Part shown: piece by piece, positions 43,445-54,503 of the stretch | How the letters are laid out: every line of letters starts with the position of its first letter | How positions within the stretch are numbered: the first letter of the stretch is position 1 | Origin: Ostrinia nubilalis | Taxonomy: Eukaryota > Arthropoda > Insecta > Lepidoptera > Crambidae | DNA length: 64,000 nt | NCBI RefSeq assembly: GCF_963855985.1 | Contig: NC_087093.1 | Span: 1,867,501 to 1,931,500 of the forward strand | Direction of reading: 5' to 3' | Program-made: the position numbers and the translations under genes | The notes under the pieces: model-generated | What the model saw: only the letters and a program-made list of their open reading frames with translations | Told to the model about the DNA's origin: nothing | Database searches by the model: none

Positions 43445-44861
43445 TTATAAATACAAGTAAAACGCACTGAAAGATTATGACTTCTTCGTAAGAAACCTAG
43501 GTAACTATTATTCAGAAAAAGAAACTTGCCATATTCTGCGCAGCACCAGACATAACTAGGTTTAGATTCTTGGCCATCATTACAGTCTGTATTATTTACA
43601 GCGAACGGAGGGTAGAATTCAGATTTTATCTGCGGAATAAGACGAGCATTTGCATGAGGAACATCGAAGGCACTGCGAAGCAATCGGCGCGCGTGCATTC
43701 GACTTCTGACTCTCCTCCCTTGCCTTAAAGTCCAAACTTTTGTCTCCGTATATTATACAAGGCTGCACTGTTGTAACGAACTGTGCCGCTTCTTTCGGCT
43801 TTGTCGGGCGGATGCGATTACGGGGAATTACCTGTCGTTAGAATTAATATCGGGACTTCGGGATGGGATAAATTTGCGTTAGAATTGCTATGGATTCGGC
43901 CGGCCCAGGCGCCTGTTTCAGATGTAATGAGAATTGTATAAGAGAGCTTAATATTCAAAGAAATGTGATTGGATTGCTTCAGATATTTGCATGGTTTGCG
44001 TCTTAATATCCTAATGAATGAAAGCTGAGGTAGATAATATATCATAGCTTTGATCGTGAGTAAATTCAGACTATTTGAAATATATTACATAGGTACGTTA
44101 AAAAAATTATGAGCACCTATTTGCTACTATCTTTATGGTTTCTATTTTCTAATTTGCATGTCCCATAAGGCAAACATTGGTTTCAAAATATCTTAAACAT
44201 CTCATGCAGACACGACACTTGACACTTATGATGACAATAGGATCGATTTTGCATAAAAATGTAGTCTTATGTGCTGAAAATACACAAAATATTTCAGCAA
44301 TATCTACGGTAAAAGTTTTTATATATTTTATCGTCATTGCAAGAGTCTTATGCGCACGTAAAGTATCATGCTACCATAGTATTCAAAATTTAGATTATAT
44401 TTAAGGTAAAATCTAATTCAGTAATTACAAACGTGTTGTGACTCATACAAAGCTACGCGGCTGCCTTAGGGCAGGTTTTGTGGGCCTTAATGATTGTGGC
44501 AGTTCAGGTAAATAAGGTAAATTTTATGGTAAATAAGGGATTTTTCATAGAATCATCTTTATGCGAAATTCAATGCAAGTTATATAAGCTAAAGTATGGA
44601 GCTTTGACAAGACTGTTTTTGGTATTTTTTTTTTTATTTTTTTTTATTGAGAAAACCAACAGCGTATTTATACAATTTTACCATACATAAATTTAACATA
44701 CAATATTGCCAATAACAGGTTTCTCTTAAATTATTACCAATAGTACTAGTGTAAAGGTTGGAATGCTACCAATACCTATCCACACAAGTTCACACAACAC
44801 TACCTAAACAATACACTACAAAACAAAGATCATCCCGATAGCCAACTCAATGTCAGTTACA
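43445..44861. other. Presumed intron with a T-rich retroelement-like tail
   Basis: At 44620-44660 a long T-rich run followed by ttattgagaaaaccaac looks like a poly(A) tail with AATAAA signal on the minus strand. It may mark the 3' end of a truncated retroelement extending toward 44850. Nothing else. Confidence 0.4.
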
Positions 44862-45176
44862 TCCTACTATTATTATAAATACGAAAGTTTATAATGTTTA
44901 CACAAACATCTATTTGAGTACATATTCATTCATGCAAAAACCACTGAACGGATTTTAAATAATCAGGAAAGTCTCATCAAATCTGACTAGGTATAGATTC
45001 ATCTATTTTATAAAAGCGAAAGGTCACTGACTGACTCACTTATCACGAAATCTCGGAAACTACAAGTGCTAGGAATCTCGCATGGTTCCTTTCTCAATAA
45101 GACGGGATTTTGCAAAATTCAACCTCTTAGGGGATAAAACGGGGTCCACGCGTACTAAGTCGCGGGCGGTCGCTAG
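44862..45176 (+). mobile_element. Helitron-like element, copy 4 (composite)
   Basis: A|TCCTACTATTATTATAAATA head and acgcg...gtcgcgggcggtcgCTAG|T tail. The middle (from about 45000, tctattttataaaagcgaaaggtcactgac) looks like the head of a second Helitron-like subfamily, so this is a nested or recombined copy. Confidence 0.75.
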
Positions 45177-45842
45177 TTAGGTATAAAGTACTTTATTATT
45201 TACCTTAAACAATTTTCGTAATTGAACCCTAAATAAAAGACTCCCTAGATTAATAACTAAGTTCCGTTAATCAATGAACGTGTGTTCCATATATTCGAAT
45301 TAATTGACAGAAGTAATACCCTTACCCTTCGTCGAAACTACGGTAAATCATATAAAGAGTCTCCAGATCATAGGTTATCGATCCTACTAAGTAGTAAGTA
45401 CTCACTTGCCGACAGTGAGATCACTGGCACTAATTGAAAAGTTTCAGACCTTCATCCAACCATTTGCTGGAGATGATATCATTAAAACTTATTTTGATCG
45501 AGCAAGTGACTAATTAAATGTTTTTCACACGGTTAAACTTAGGCTTTATTAAATTAGTCTTCTCAATTATAAGATAGAAAATCATTATAAGTACATGATA
45601 GAAAGGTACCAAGATTGATACGACCAACTTATCACTTATATTAATTAAAATATCTATTGCACAAAAATACTAACTAAAAATACCAGTGTCCCTCAAGTTT
45701 TTTTTAATTCACTGTGTTTCTTAAATAGGTATAGTTTCAGTATTAAAGCTACTAATCACTATCCCCCTTATTAATAAAAAGTTATACCCGGGATGAACAC
45801 TGGATTAAAATGACATTCCCATACCTACTAAATAACAATTCA
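45177..45842. other. Presumed intron, no recognised feature
   Basis: Nothing identifiable. Confidence 0.4.
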
Positions 45843-45924
45843 GGCGGGCGGCGCAGGACCGGTCTTTGTGGAAATCCTTGGGGAGGCCTTGGTCCAGCAG
45901 TGGACGTCATTTGGCTGAAATGAC
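45843..45924 (+). mobile_element. RTE 3' fragment, very short
   Basis: Has ctttgtggaaatccttgggg, aggccttggtccagcagtgg and acgtcatttggctgaaatga; about 80 bp of the RTE end. Confidence 0.75.
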
Positions 45925-47144
45925 TTCTTTAGAATTTACTTTTATAAACAATTATTTCGAATAATTCATACTTAAAGTAGTCATATTATTTCTCTCTTTT
46001 TTATTTTATATCCTACCGAACGAACCAAAACCCGCGTCCAATCATAAACATGTCAGCCGCACAATCGGGACATCGCCGGCAACGCGTAAGCCTACCCGCT
46101 TAGCGATCAGCACCTTTAATTAAAAACTTTAATATCTTTCCTGGACAGTTTAGAGGTGTTCTGAAAGTAAGTAAGCCAGCTGAACAGTTTTTGAGGGTGA
46201 CCAAATTTTGAACACGTTTACTTTCCATTCTGGATCGCTGAAATGGTTACTTTAAAACAACTAAATGGACAACAATAACAGTATGTGAATTGAAGCATTC
46301 CAATTCCCTTTCGCATAACTACGAATTGAGTAGGTACCAAATTAGTCCAAAGAGTGCAATTTTGAGTACAAGGTGTGACTAAACGGGGTCGAAATGTCGA
46401 ACAAAAACTCAACGCTTTGGTTGGTGTAGTAAATGACAAACAGCTTCTTTTCAGCATTATTTTTACAAAGTTGTGGTAGAGTTAATTTATGAAAAGTATT
46501 TTCTACTGCTTGGGATGTCTAAAACTTAAAAAACCAACTAACGGAGGATTTAATTCGTTATTATATTTTTCTTTATAGTAAAATAAAAATATTTCCAATT
46601 AATAAAGCTCTTTCCACACAATCAGCGCATCGATCTCGCAAGCCTACTCAGCTAACAGCGCCACTAATTAAAAAGTTAAGGGGATGCCCCGGACAGACAA
46701 TTTTAGGACTTTTTGTCGGACCACGACGGCTGCATTTACACAATTTTAGCCCCGACCATAGCGCTGTAAATTGATTGTTCGGGCGAATTCGTAGTTCGCT
46801 TTTTGAGAACATAATAGCTTCGGAACTTGATCGGAACAATTATTTTCGAGTACGTTTTGTTTTTATCTAACTGTATTTTTATAAACTAGCTTCGCACGGG
46901 TGTACTACTGAAAAAATGGTACATTTTTTTTCTTTACGACTACAAAATTACTCGTATAATCAATCAAGGTCTAGTCAATTTACAAAAACAGAGCTGCTCA
47001 ATCATTCCGAACGTAATTTATTGCAACCTTAATTTTTTTTCGACAGTAAGATGTTCGTTTAAATTATTAAAATACCGCCTTATTTGTGCCGTATCTTTTC
47101 TATACTTCTTTCTCTTTCTTTTCTTGTCTTGTGTGGTGTACAAT
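45925..47144. other. Presumed intron with one diverged duplication
   Basis: About 46058-46150 and 46617-46700 share in order cacaatc, catcg, gcaagcctac-type, agc.acta/cagcacc, aattaaaaa and cggacag/tggacag. An old repeat pair, class unknown. Confidence 0.4.
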
Positions 47145-47252
47145 AAGGTTGAGATGCACCACCTAACTATAACGATAACCGGTATTTTTATATGGAGTTT
47201 GACAGATTTTTGACGTGTGTGTGTTAAAGTAAGGTGGTTCAACCCAGAGTAA
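47145..47252. mobile_element. GTTGCACCA palindromic MITE, copy 5
   Basis: aaggttgagatgcaccacct ... aaggtggttcaacccagagt with the family core (gataaccggtatttttatat). Confidence 0.75.
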
Positions 47253-48789
47253 TCTATCTATTTTACTATTAAGACGTCTTTCTCAGAAGACAAGCAACAC
47301 AAGATAGTAAATAAGATATTAAAAGGCTATTTAAACAGTTAAACTCACAATAAAGCTCGTAGCAATCAACCTTGCTTGTATCGTGTGGGTGTCGATTTGT
47401 CCCGATGCGTCCATTTTCCGATTGGTGCAGTATCGCCCCATTAGCGAACTCTTTAATTAACCGATTGTTTGCGAGTGCGGTTGGCTTCTTCATTATTTTA
47501 AGAGGTGTTCCGCTTTTTAAGAGCTGTTGTGAAGCTTTCAATTGGGAGCGGTGTAATGTGATTTGTTAAAGTTATAAATGGACGTGGGCTTTGTTCAGCT
47601 GTTTTCGTAAAATGCGCAAAAGCAATTAGCAAATATTATATTTACTGTCAAAGTAATACTAACAGAACAGTGGGCTAATTCAAATGCATTTGTCGAGAGT
47701 AGAAATCGTCTGTCAAATAATTTTCTAGTAATCAATTTTGAACTGATTGTCAAGGTAATACAGTTGAAAATTGAATATCAAAGCCAGACTACGCCTAATG
47801 TCATTCAGCCGATGGTAGATGCCAAATTTCCAATATCGCGTACGAAGACGGAGAACTTTGTCAATATAGTGGTACATAAGGGTCATAATTAGTGGATGCC
47901 GACGATTTTCGCGCTGTCATCTCAACGACTGCCCACCCTTGTCGTTAGAGCAGTCGACTGGATAGAAAGCATGGAAATAACATGGTGATTGATAAACTAG
48001 GTGCAAATAAACATATTTTATAAACACAGAATGCTTTTTGCTTAAATTTGAACATAAATTTACCATAATATAACTTATTACACTTATGTCTGGATTTGTA
48101 AGCAGAAATATGGATAGGTACCTACTGGATGGAGTGGATGACATAGTGGATGGAGTATTTTGTAAAACTGCAAAAAAACTTTTAAATCTAGAAATATTTA
48201 ACGACTAGCTGCTACTAACTGTAACTTACACAAACTTCTGCCGTTCACCGCTAGGGGCGCTGTGCAATCTGCCATACATTTTTTACGCACTTGGTAAGGT
48301 TAAACTTATGGTAGAGCTACAGAACTTTCATATAATAAATTATCATGCGCAAAAATTAGTCTGTTTGGGCCCGCCATCCACGGACAGTTCGAGCAATTAG
48401 CCAGGGGTCAACATAAAGGCACGGACCGCTTTTGCAGCCAGTCAACAGCTTGAATCTACCATTGATAGGTAACTGCTGGAGTAGTTGGTAGTGAAACTGC
48501 TCAACAGGTCACAATTTCATTTTCATACAAATCAGTAGCAACATTGATTTTGAGGAAGAGGAACCACTGCTACTTTGTAATATTTGCTCGAGCAGTCAGT
48601 ATAAAATATACCTGGCAACTGAAATTTCACCGTGCCGAAGTAGTCACAACTGCTCGAGCAGTACCGTGTATGTGTGTATGTAGAAAACAGTTGTCAGTAT
48701 GCAGTTGCAGCTAGAAGCTGTCGTAATTGTGTAAGAGTGCCTAAAATGATTTGTGTCTTAGTTTTACTGCTATAAATTTATACTACGCA
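47253..48789. other. Presumed intron, no recognised feature
   Basis: Nothing identifiable; short open frames only. Confidence 0.4.
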
Positions 48790-48990
48790 TACCAATATTA
48801 TAAATGCAAAAGGAACTCTGTCTGTCTTGCTTTCAACCGATTTTGATAAAATTTGGCATAGAGATAGTTTAACTCCCGGGAAAGGACATAGATAGTTTTT
48901 ATCCCGGTTTTTGAAACAGGGACGCGCACGGTAATGTATTTCGGTGACAGACAAAATTCCACGCGGGCGAAGCCGCGGGCGGAAAGCTAG
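48790..48990 (+). mobile_element. Helitron-like element (Lep1-type), copy 5
   Basis: Head taccaatattataaatgc, tail cgcgggcgaagccgcgggcg + gaaagCTAG|T. Very close to copy 1; the first bases are mutated (TA for TC). Confidence 0.82.
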
Positions 48991-49520
48991 TATAAGTATT
49001 ATAACCCTTTGTTTGATGTGCTTGTAGCTTAATGATTTTTAATGCTTAGAAAGGCACGATAAATGTTGGTCTGGGCTAATATCTCTTTTCGTCATTTTCA
49101 AAGGCTTTACAACAGTTTTTAACTGTATTATCACATTGTAACACCTATATTACTATTATGGAAGCAATAAACGTATTGAGTATTGAGTATTTGATAAAAT
49201 CTAACATTAAGATTGACCCCTTCCCTCGCACACCCACATCTCTCCACCTAGATTAAATTATTGTCATTATTTACTGTGTTCATTTGATTTGGTGCATAAT
49301 CTGAAAACCATTTAAAGATTTAACCATTTACAATGAAAATAATTAGCTCGAATTCGTACAGTTTTTTTTATTTGTCATTTTTGACAATTAGTGTAATGTT
49401 TTAAATAAGACCGAAAATGATACGATTTTCTTTATGGTTTTTGTATTAGTTTGTTTTTAAAATTCACTTTATAATAAATTACAGATAAATCCAGATTTAA
49501 TCACAGTGTTATTTATTAAA
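48991..49520. other. Presumed intron, no recognised feature
   Basis: Nothing identifiable. Confidence 0.4.
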
Positions 49521-51045
49521 CTAGCTGTGCCCGCGACTTCGTCCGCGTGGAATAATGACTTTGGGTAGGCACTTTTAATAATTTAGTCTAATTATTTTAC
49601 AAATAGCTTTTGCCCGCGACTTCGTCCGTGGAGAAGTCGAAAACGTTCTCATACGATTATTTTTAAATGTTTTAACGTTATTATCTAAATGTTTAAATAC
49701 TTTTAAAATATAAAAATCAGGTTAAATAAACATGAAAATATTTTTTTCTTATATTATATGAATATGCAGCTCGGCCTTTGATCCGGTGAAAGTTACTCGG
49801 TGGTATTATTTTTTTACAACGAAATCGAAAACTACACCTACCGCAGTACTATTGGTAAACTTTTTTTTTATATTTTCCTACGGGTGCTAGAATCACCAAG
49901 CTTCCAGCATGCCACTGGCCGTGGGAGAAGGAGCTTTTCCTCAAGACTACTCCCACTACCTCAAGGGCCTCCGCCAAAACTCTCGCGCGAAAATGAGTTT
50001 ATGTATACAGCGCAAGCAGGTGCCCGCGGCATGACTTTCATGCATTACTATGCATTGTTGGGCGAGCGCACGCAGCGGGCACCCACTCCGAGGTTAAGTG
50101 GAGGCCCCTAGAGTATGGTAGTCGTTAACATGACGTCATGATTGTAAAAAAATGCACTAATGAGTAATTAATATTAACTTTGAAGCAAATCACCACTAAA
50201 ATAACTTTCTACCCCTTTTTAACATAGTTAGGGGGTGCATTTCACTAAAATACGAAACACGTCTTCCATTAATTCTGTTATAGAATGCTTATGCAAAATT
50301 TTAAGTAGATTGGACGAAGGAATCTCGTTATTTCATACAAACTTTGCCCCTCCTTTTTACCTCCTTAGGGGTAGAATTTTGGAAAATCCTTTCTTATCAG
50401 ATGCTTACGTCATACAAAGAACACACCGTCCAAGTTTCAGGTCTTTACGATCAGCGGTTTAGGCTGTGCATTGATCCATCAGTAGCGCGCGTAGTACCTA
50501 CTTGATCATTATTTTGCTGCGATGTGATTTTAAAACTGGGATATCTCCTAAGATATTTATTGAAATCGAATGGTGTAAAGGGCAAGAATGTTTAAAATTA
50601 AATACTTGTGGTGAATAATTTATTTATTTGGATAAGGATTAATATCATGTTTATAAAAACACCTTCGCAAATAATGCATTATTTTAAAACAGATTTTTTT
50701 TGCATAAAAATGGTTACTATGAGCCAACCTTAAAAGATAGATATATGCTACCGCGGACTTTTTTAAAGAGCTTTTAAAGGGGAACAATCCTGTCATACAT
50801 GATTTTTGCGAAACTTTAACCGTTTACGCAGCATCAGCTCTCAAAAGGTAAAAATTCATTGATTTGAAATATTCTTGATTGGTGCTCCGCTCCTATTGGT
50901 CTTAGCGTGATGATAAATAGCCTAAAGCCTTCAGGAACTAACGGGCTATCCAACACAAAAATAATTTTTCAAATCGATCCAGTAGTTCCTGAGATTAGCG
51001 CGTTCAACCAAACAAACAAACAAACAAACTCTTCATTAAAGTAAA
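49521..51045 (-). mobile_element. Larger Helitron-like element, inverted (second subfamily)
   Basis: Begins A|CTAGCTGTGCCCGCGACTTC, the inverted CTAG end with a GC hairpin. The hairpin block is repeated at about 49602 (tagcttttgcccgcgacttcg), suggesting two nested ends. The other end has gttcctgagattagcgcg, then (caaa)n at 51006-51030, a common head of this moth repeat. No helicase frame; non-autonomous. Outer right boundary approximate. Confidence 0.65.
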
Positions 51046-51425
51046 TATATTATGTAATTTTAACAGAGGGACTTATATTAGGCTGTCTTTACATAACTAA
51101 ATTATTATTTTATAGCTCTAATGTAAACTTTCATCAATCATTCCTCCCTCCAATCCAATGACATATAAAAACATCTTAAAGATGACCTAAACTCTATGCC
51201 TAAACTGAACTGTCCCACCAAACTCATTGATAAGGGGGCGCTACCGTCGTTCAACTATATAGTTTCCAACATGGCAAAAATCGGAACCAGCGATCCGGTA
51301 TTGACGGTGGCGCCCCGCTGCCAATGTCAAGGTTTTATTTCTATCATATTTTTTATACCACCAAAACTGTCAGATGCTATTTTTCAAATAGCCCTATCCT
51401 ACTATTTGATACAAAATCTAACGAA
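51046..51425. other. Region upstream of the transposase remnant
   Basis: No separate feature recognised; could be 5' flank of the Harbinger-type remnant. Confidence 0.35.
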
Positions 51426-51656
51426 ATGAATACTTTACATTTCTTGTGGGCTGCCCACAGGCAAGAATTGCGGAGAAGGCGGAAAATGCGAGAATTAGCC
51501 AGAATATATGAAGAAAATTTTGAAGACATGCCAGAGCTTCTGTTCAGGCAACGTTACAGGCTTAACAAAGGCCAATTTCAGGAGCTTTGTCATATATTGA
51601 AACAGGAAACCTCTTTGCGGGGAAATACAATAATTTCTCTGGAATCCAAGGTTTAA
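51426..51656 (+). pseudogene. PIF/Harbinger-type transposase (HARBI1-like), N-terminal fragment
   Basis: From ATG 51426 the frame reads an Arg-rich stretch (RQELRRRRKMRELARIYEEN), then MPELLFRQRYRLNKGQFQEL and a helix ending in TIISLESK. This matches the N-terminal region of Harbinger-type nucleases, where a basic segment precedes the (R)FRxxKxxFxxL motif. The DDE catalytic domain is absent. The frame ends at TAA 51654-51656. AAG|GTTTAA could be a splice donor, but a Helitron-like element starts three bases later and no continuation was found. Probably a broken transposon gene; a remnant of a domesticated host gene is less likely. Confidence 0.6.
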
Positions 51657-51658
51657 TA

Positions 51659-52129
51659 TCTTACATAATATTATTTAAATGCGAAAGTGTGTGTGAATGT
51701 ATGTTTATGCGAGTATAAAGATAAAGATACATTTATTTGTTCAAACATGTGTAGGTACCTACATAAGGTGTTAAGTCAGCATTTAAAATGGTATCAACAT
51801 GTCTTACCTTTCGGTGTACAAATTAAAATTAAATTAAAAGAGTATTATGAATGTTACTCTTTCACGCAAAAACTACTGAAGGGATTTTGTTGAAACTTTA
51901 TAGTATTATTGTATAAACGTCATAATAACATCCTACTAATATTATAAATGCGAAAGTTTGGATGTCTGGATGTCCGTATGGATGTTTGAGTTTGTTACTC
52001 TTTCACGCAAAAACTACTGAACGGATTTTAATGAAACCTTACAGTATTATTTTTTATAACACAGAATAACATTATAGGCTATAGGGGTAAAACAGGATCC
52101 ACGCATACAAAGTCGCGGGCGGCCGCTAG
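51659..52129 (+). mobile_element. Two Helitron-like copies in tandem, one inserted in the tail of the other
   Basis: A first copy starts at about 51659 (tcttacataatattatttaa), carries an extra ~140 bp (cgagtataaagataaagata...), and resumes as ttactctttcacgcaaaaac. At A|TC 51930/51931 a second complete copy begins (tcctactaatattataaatg) and ends gtcgcgggcggccgCTAG|T at 52129/52130. The first copy has no end of its own, so it was truncated or replaced. Confidence 0.75.
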
Positions 52130-52260
52130 TGCCCAATATATTGTTTGGATAAATTATCTATCAAATTATTATCTTCTTAGTTTCTTCTCCCTTTTCTTTA
52201 TTTTAAGAAATGCTGTCAAAATATCTGATTACTTAACTAAAACTTGTAATATTGTTTTAG

Positions 52261-52394
52261 ATGAGCTGCCTGCAGGATCTGTTGCAACAGCCACTTTTCT
52301 GGAGCATTTTAACAATTTATTTGATTTACTTAATGCGCATGCATTCACCAGACTGGCAAGAAGGGAAGCAATCAGTGTGTATAATATTAATTAA
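52261..52394 (+). pseudogene. P-element/THAP9-type transposase fragment
   Basis: Frame 2 of the segment reads DELPAGSVATATFLEHFNNL then FDLLNAHAFTRLARREAISV before TAA 52392-52394. The LPxxSxxTAxFLExFNxLFDxLN pattern is characteristic of P-element/THAP9 transposases, between the catalytic segments. A tttgttttag-like acceptor (…attgttttag|a) precedes it, so it may once have been an exon. Only about 44 codons remain; no THAP zinc finger or catalytic residues are present. Not continuous with the Harbinger fragment 600 bp upstream. Confidence 0.6.
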
Positions 52395-52779
52395 AAGATT
52401 TTGTTTAATAGAGAACAGAAGGTTCTCCACTGAATCTGCCTAGTAAAGGCTGCCAAAAAAAAAAAATATTAAAAAATTCATACCTCCTTGTTTTATTGAA
52501 GTAGCTCTATAATGTACATTTGTTTAGTTTTGAGCAAGCCATAAAATTTGTTTCTTCATAACTTCTTGCTTTAAATTAAATGAATGAATGAATAAATAAA
52601 ACTTGAATAATTGTGAAAGAACTGCGCTGCCCAGACAGTAGATTTATTAAATTAGTTATAGCTTTCGATGTTTAGGTTTCACAAATTGAATACCTTACTA
52701 TGAAGTTTTCACAGTTATATCCTAAATCCTCTCAAAATTTGGTTGTGTTGGATGAGCTTTTTGAAAAGATCACTCTGTC
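52395..52779. other. Presumed intron, no recognised feature
   Basis: Nothing identifiable. Confidence 0.4.
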
Positions 52780-53067
52780 CAGGGATATCCGTAACCGAAA
52801 CTTTCGGTTATCCGAAACCGTAACCGATTTAAAAGTTTCGGATGTAGGCAGTTTTAATTGTTTTTGTATAGCATTATATGTAAAGGCAAAACAGTCTGAT
52901 TTACCTTTATAATGCCATCTAGTATAAATTTATATTATTTATTCGATGTAAAGTGTGCGGCCATGAATGAAACGAAAAAAATATCCGTAACCGAAACCGG
53001 TATAATATTATTCCTATATCCGTAACCGTATCCATAACCGAAACTACATAATATCCATAACAGCCCT
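52780..53067. mobile_element. MITE-like element with repeated CCGTAACCGAAAC motif
   Basis: Ends cagggatatccgtaacc and, inverted, ggatattatgt..cagccct. The word (c)cgtaaccgaaac or its variants occurs at least five times (about 52789, 52803 inverted, 52818, 52986, 53022-53044). No clear target duplication. Non-coding. Confidence 0.6.
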
Positions 53068-54499
53068 AAGTAACTCAGTCCACACGCACATGGCTCAAGG
53101 GTATAGGTATTTACAGCTTAATTACTATCCATTCGCTTTAAGTTTGCCGCTGGCGATATGACGTCACTCGAAGGGAAACGTCTATAACTATAACAAACTA
53201 TATTTAGAATGTTTTTTATTTATTAATATTGATAAGAATTGTGTATTTGCATAAAATAAGACACATTAATTGCGTTTAATCACTAACCGATTGCCTTGAA
53301 TCGCGGTTGGGGGAGGGGACGCGCGTTTAGTTATGGAGTAGTGTCGATGGGAATGAAGATGTATGGTCCTTATAAATAACCCATTACCCAGGACACTACT
53401 GGCTTGGTAGTGTAGAAGGGAAAAAATATTCCCCACGACACTACTGGTAGTGTGGTTTGTTGGTGCGGTCGGTCAGAAGGGCGGCAAACTTAGCGCGAAC
53501 GGGTAGTATGTGAGCCATTCCACACGTACATAGGTACGAGTAGTACCTATGGCATGCTATGCTAATAATAATTATTATTGTCTTTGCAACACGTCTAGCA
53601 TAAATATGAAGGGTATACCTACTAGGTAAAAATAGGTGATTTATTGTAGGGCTTTTGTTCACACGGAAAAAATGACAAAGTTTTTAGTTAGTTATCAAAT
53701 AGGTAGTAGTAACATATATGTAGAAAACAGGAACTTAGATGCCAACGAAAGAAAATAGGCTATCAAATGTTGCTTTGGGGACTTACCTTTATAAAAATAT
53801 CACATTTAAAAATTCATACCATTTGTTGTTATTTAAAAAACAATGTCAATTTTGACGATTAACTGAAAGTCTATTATCTATGAATATAGTAGCGATATAT
53901 GGTATCCAGCGGCAATAGCAGTGCAAAATTTTGACAATGACTGTAGTTATCATACTTCGAGTTTGTCCATGGAGACGGCAAAAGTCCTTTAGTTGGCCAT
54001 AAAGTAAACTTAACGAAAAATGTTACTTAATTGATACCGAGGCGCAACCTGGAAGCATTGCTAAGTGTGCTCCTCGTTACTGGTTCATCGTTCGTCATCG
54101 TCATTGTTCGTAAAAACCGGGTCGCGGCAGGCAAATAATAAAATTAGTCTTAAGTCTTCTCCCTTATTAACTTCGATGGATAAATAGCTAAACCTCCTTG
54201 CGCGTAACTGACGTTTGTTGGAAAACCGATTTTTTCAGGCCATCGGATTTTAATTTCAAAAGTCATTGACCAATCCCAGTTCATATAATAACTATTATGA
54301 CGTTTTCTATTGGCCAAAAGATTTAACTCTCTAAAAATCCGCGTGCAACCATATCCTGCTTAAATATTGTGCACTTTATTGAGCACAGATTAAACAAGCT
54401 AAATGACAAATAGAATAGATTGAAATGACAGATTGCACTTGAATTACCCTACAGAACGATTAAGTATTCACGTGTATCTATGTTAGAAGAAGAAACAAC
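53068..54499. other. Presumed intron, no recognised feature
   Basis: A gacactactgg word recurs at 53391 and 53440 with inverted ccag/tagtgt neighbours. Otherwise nothing identifiable. Confidence 0.4.
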
Positions 54500-54503
54500 T
54501 AAA

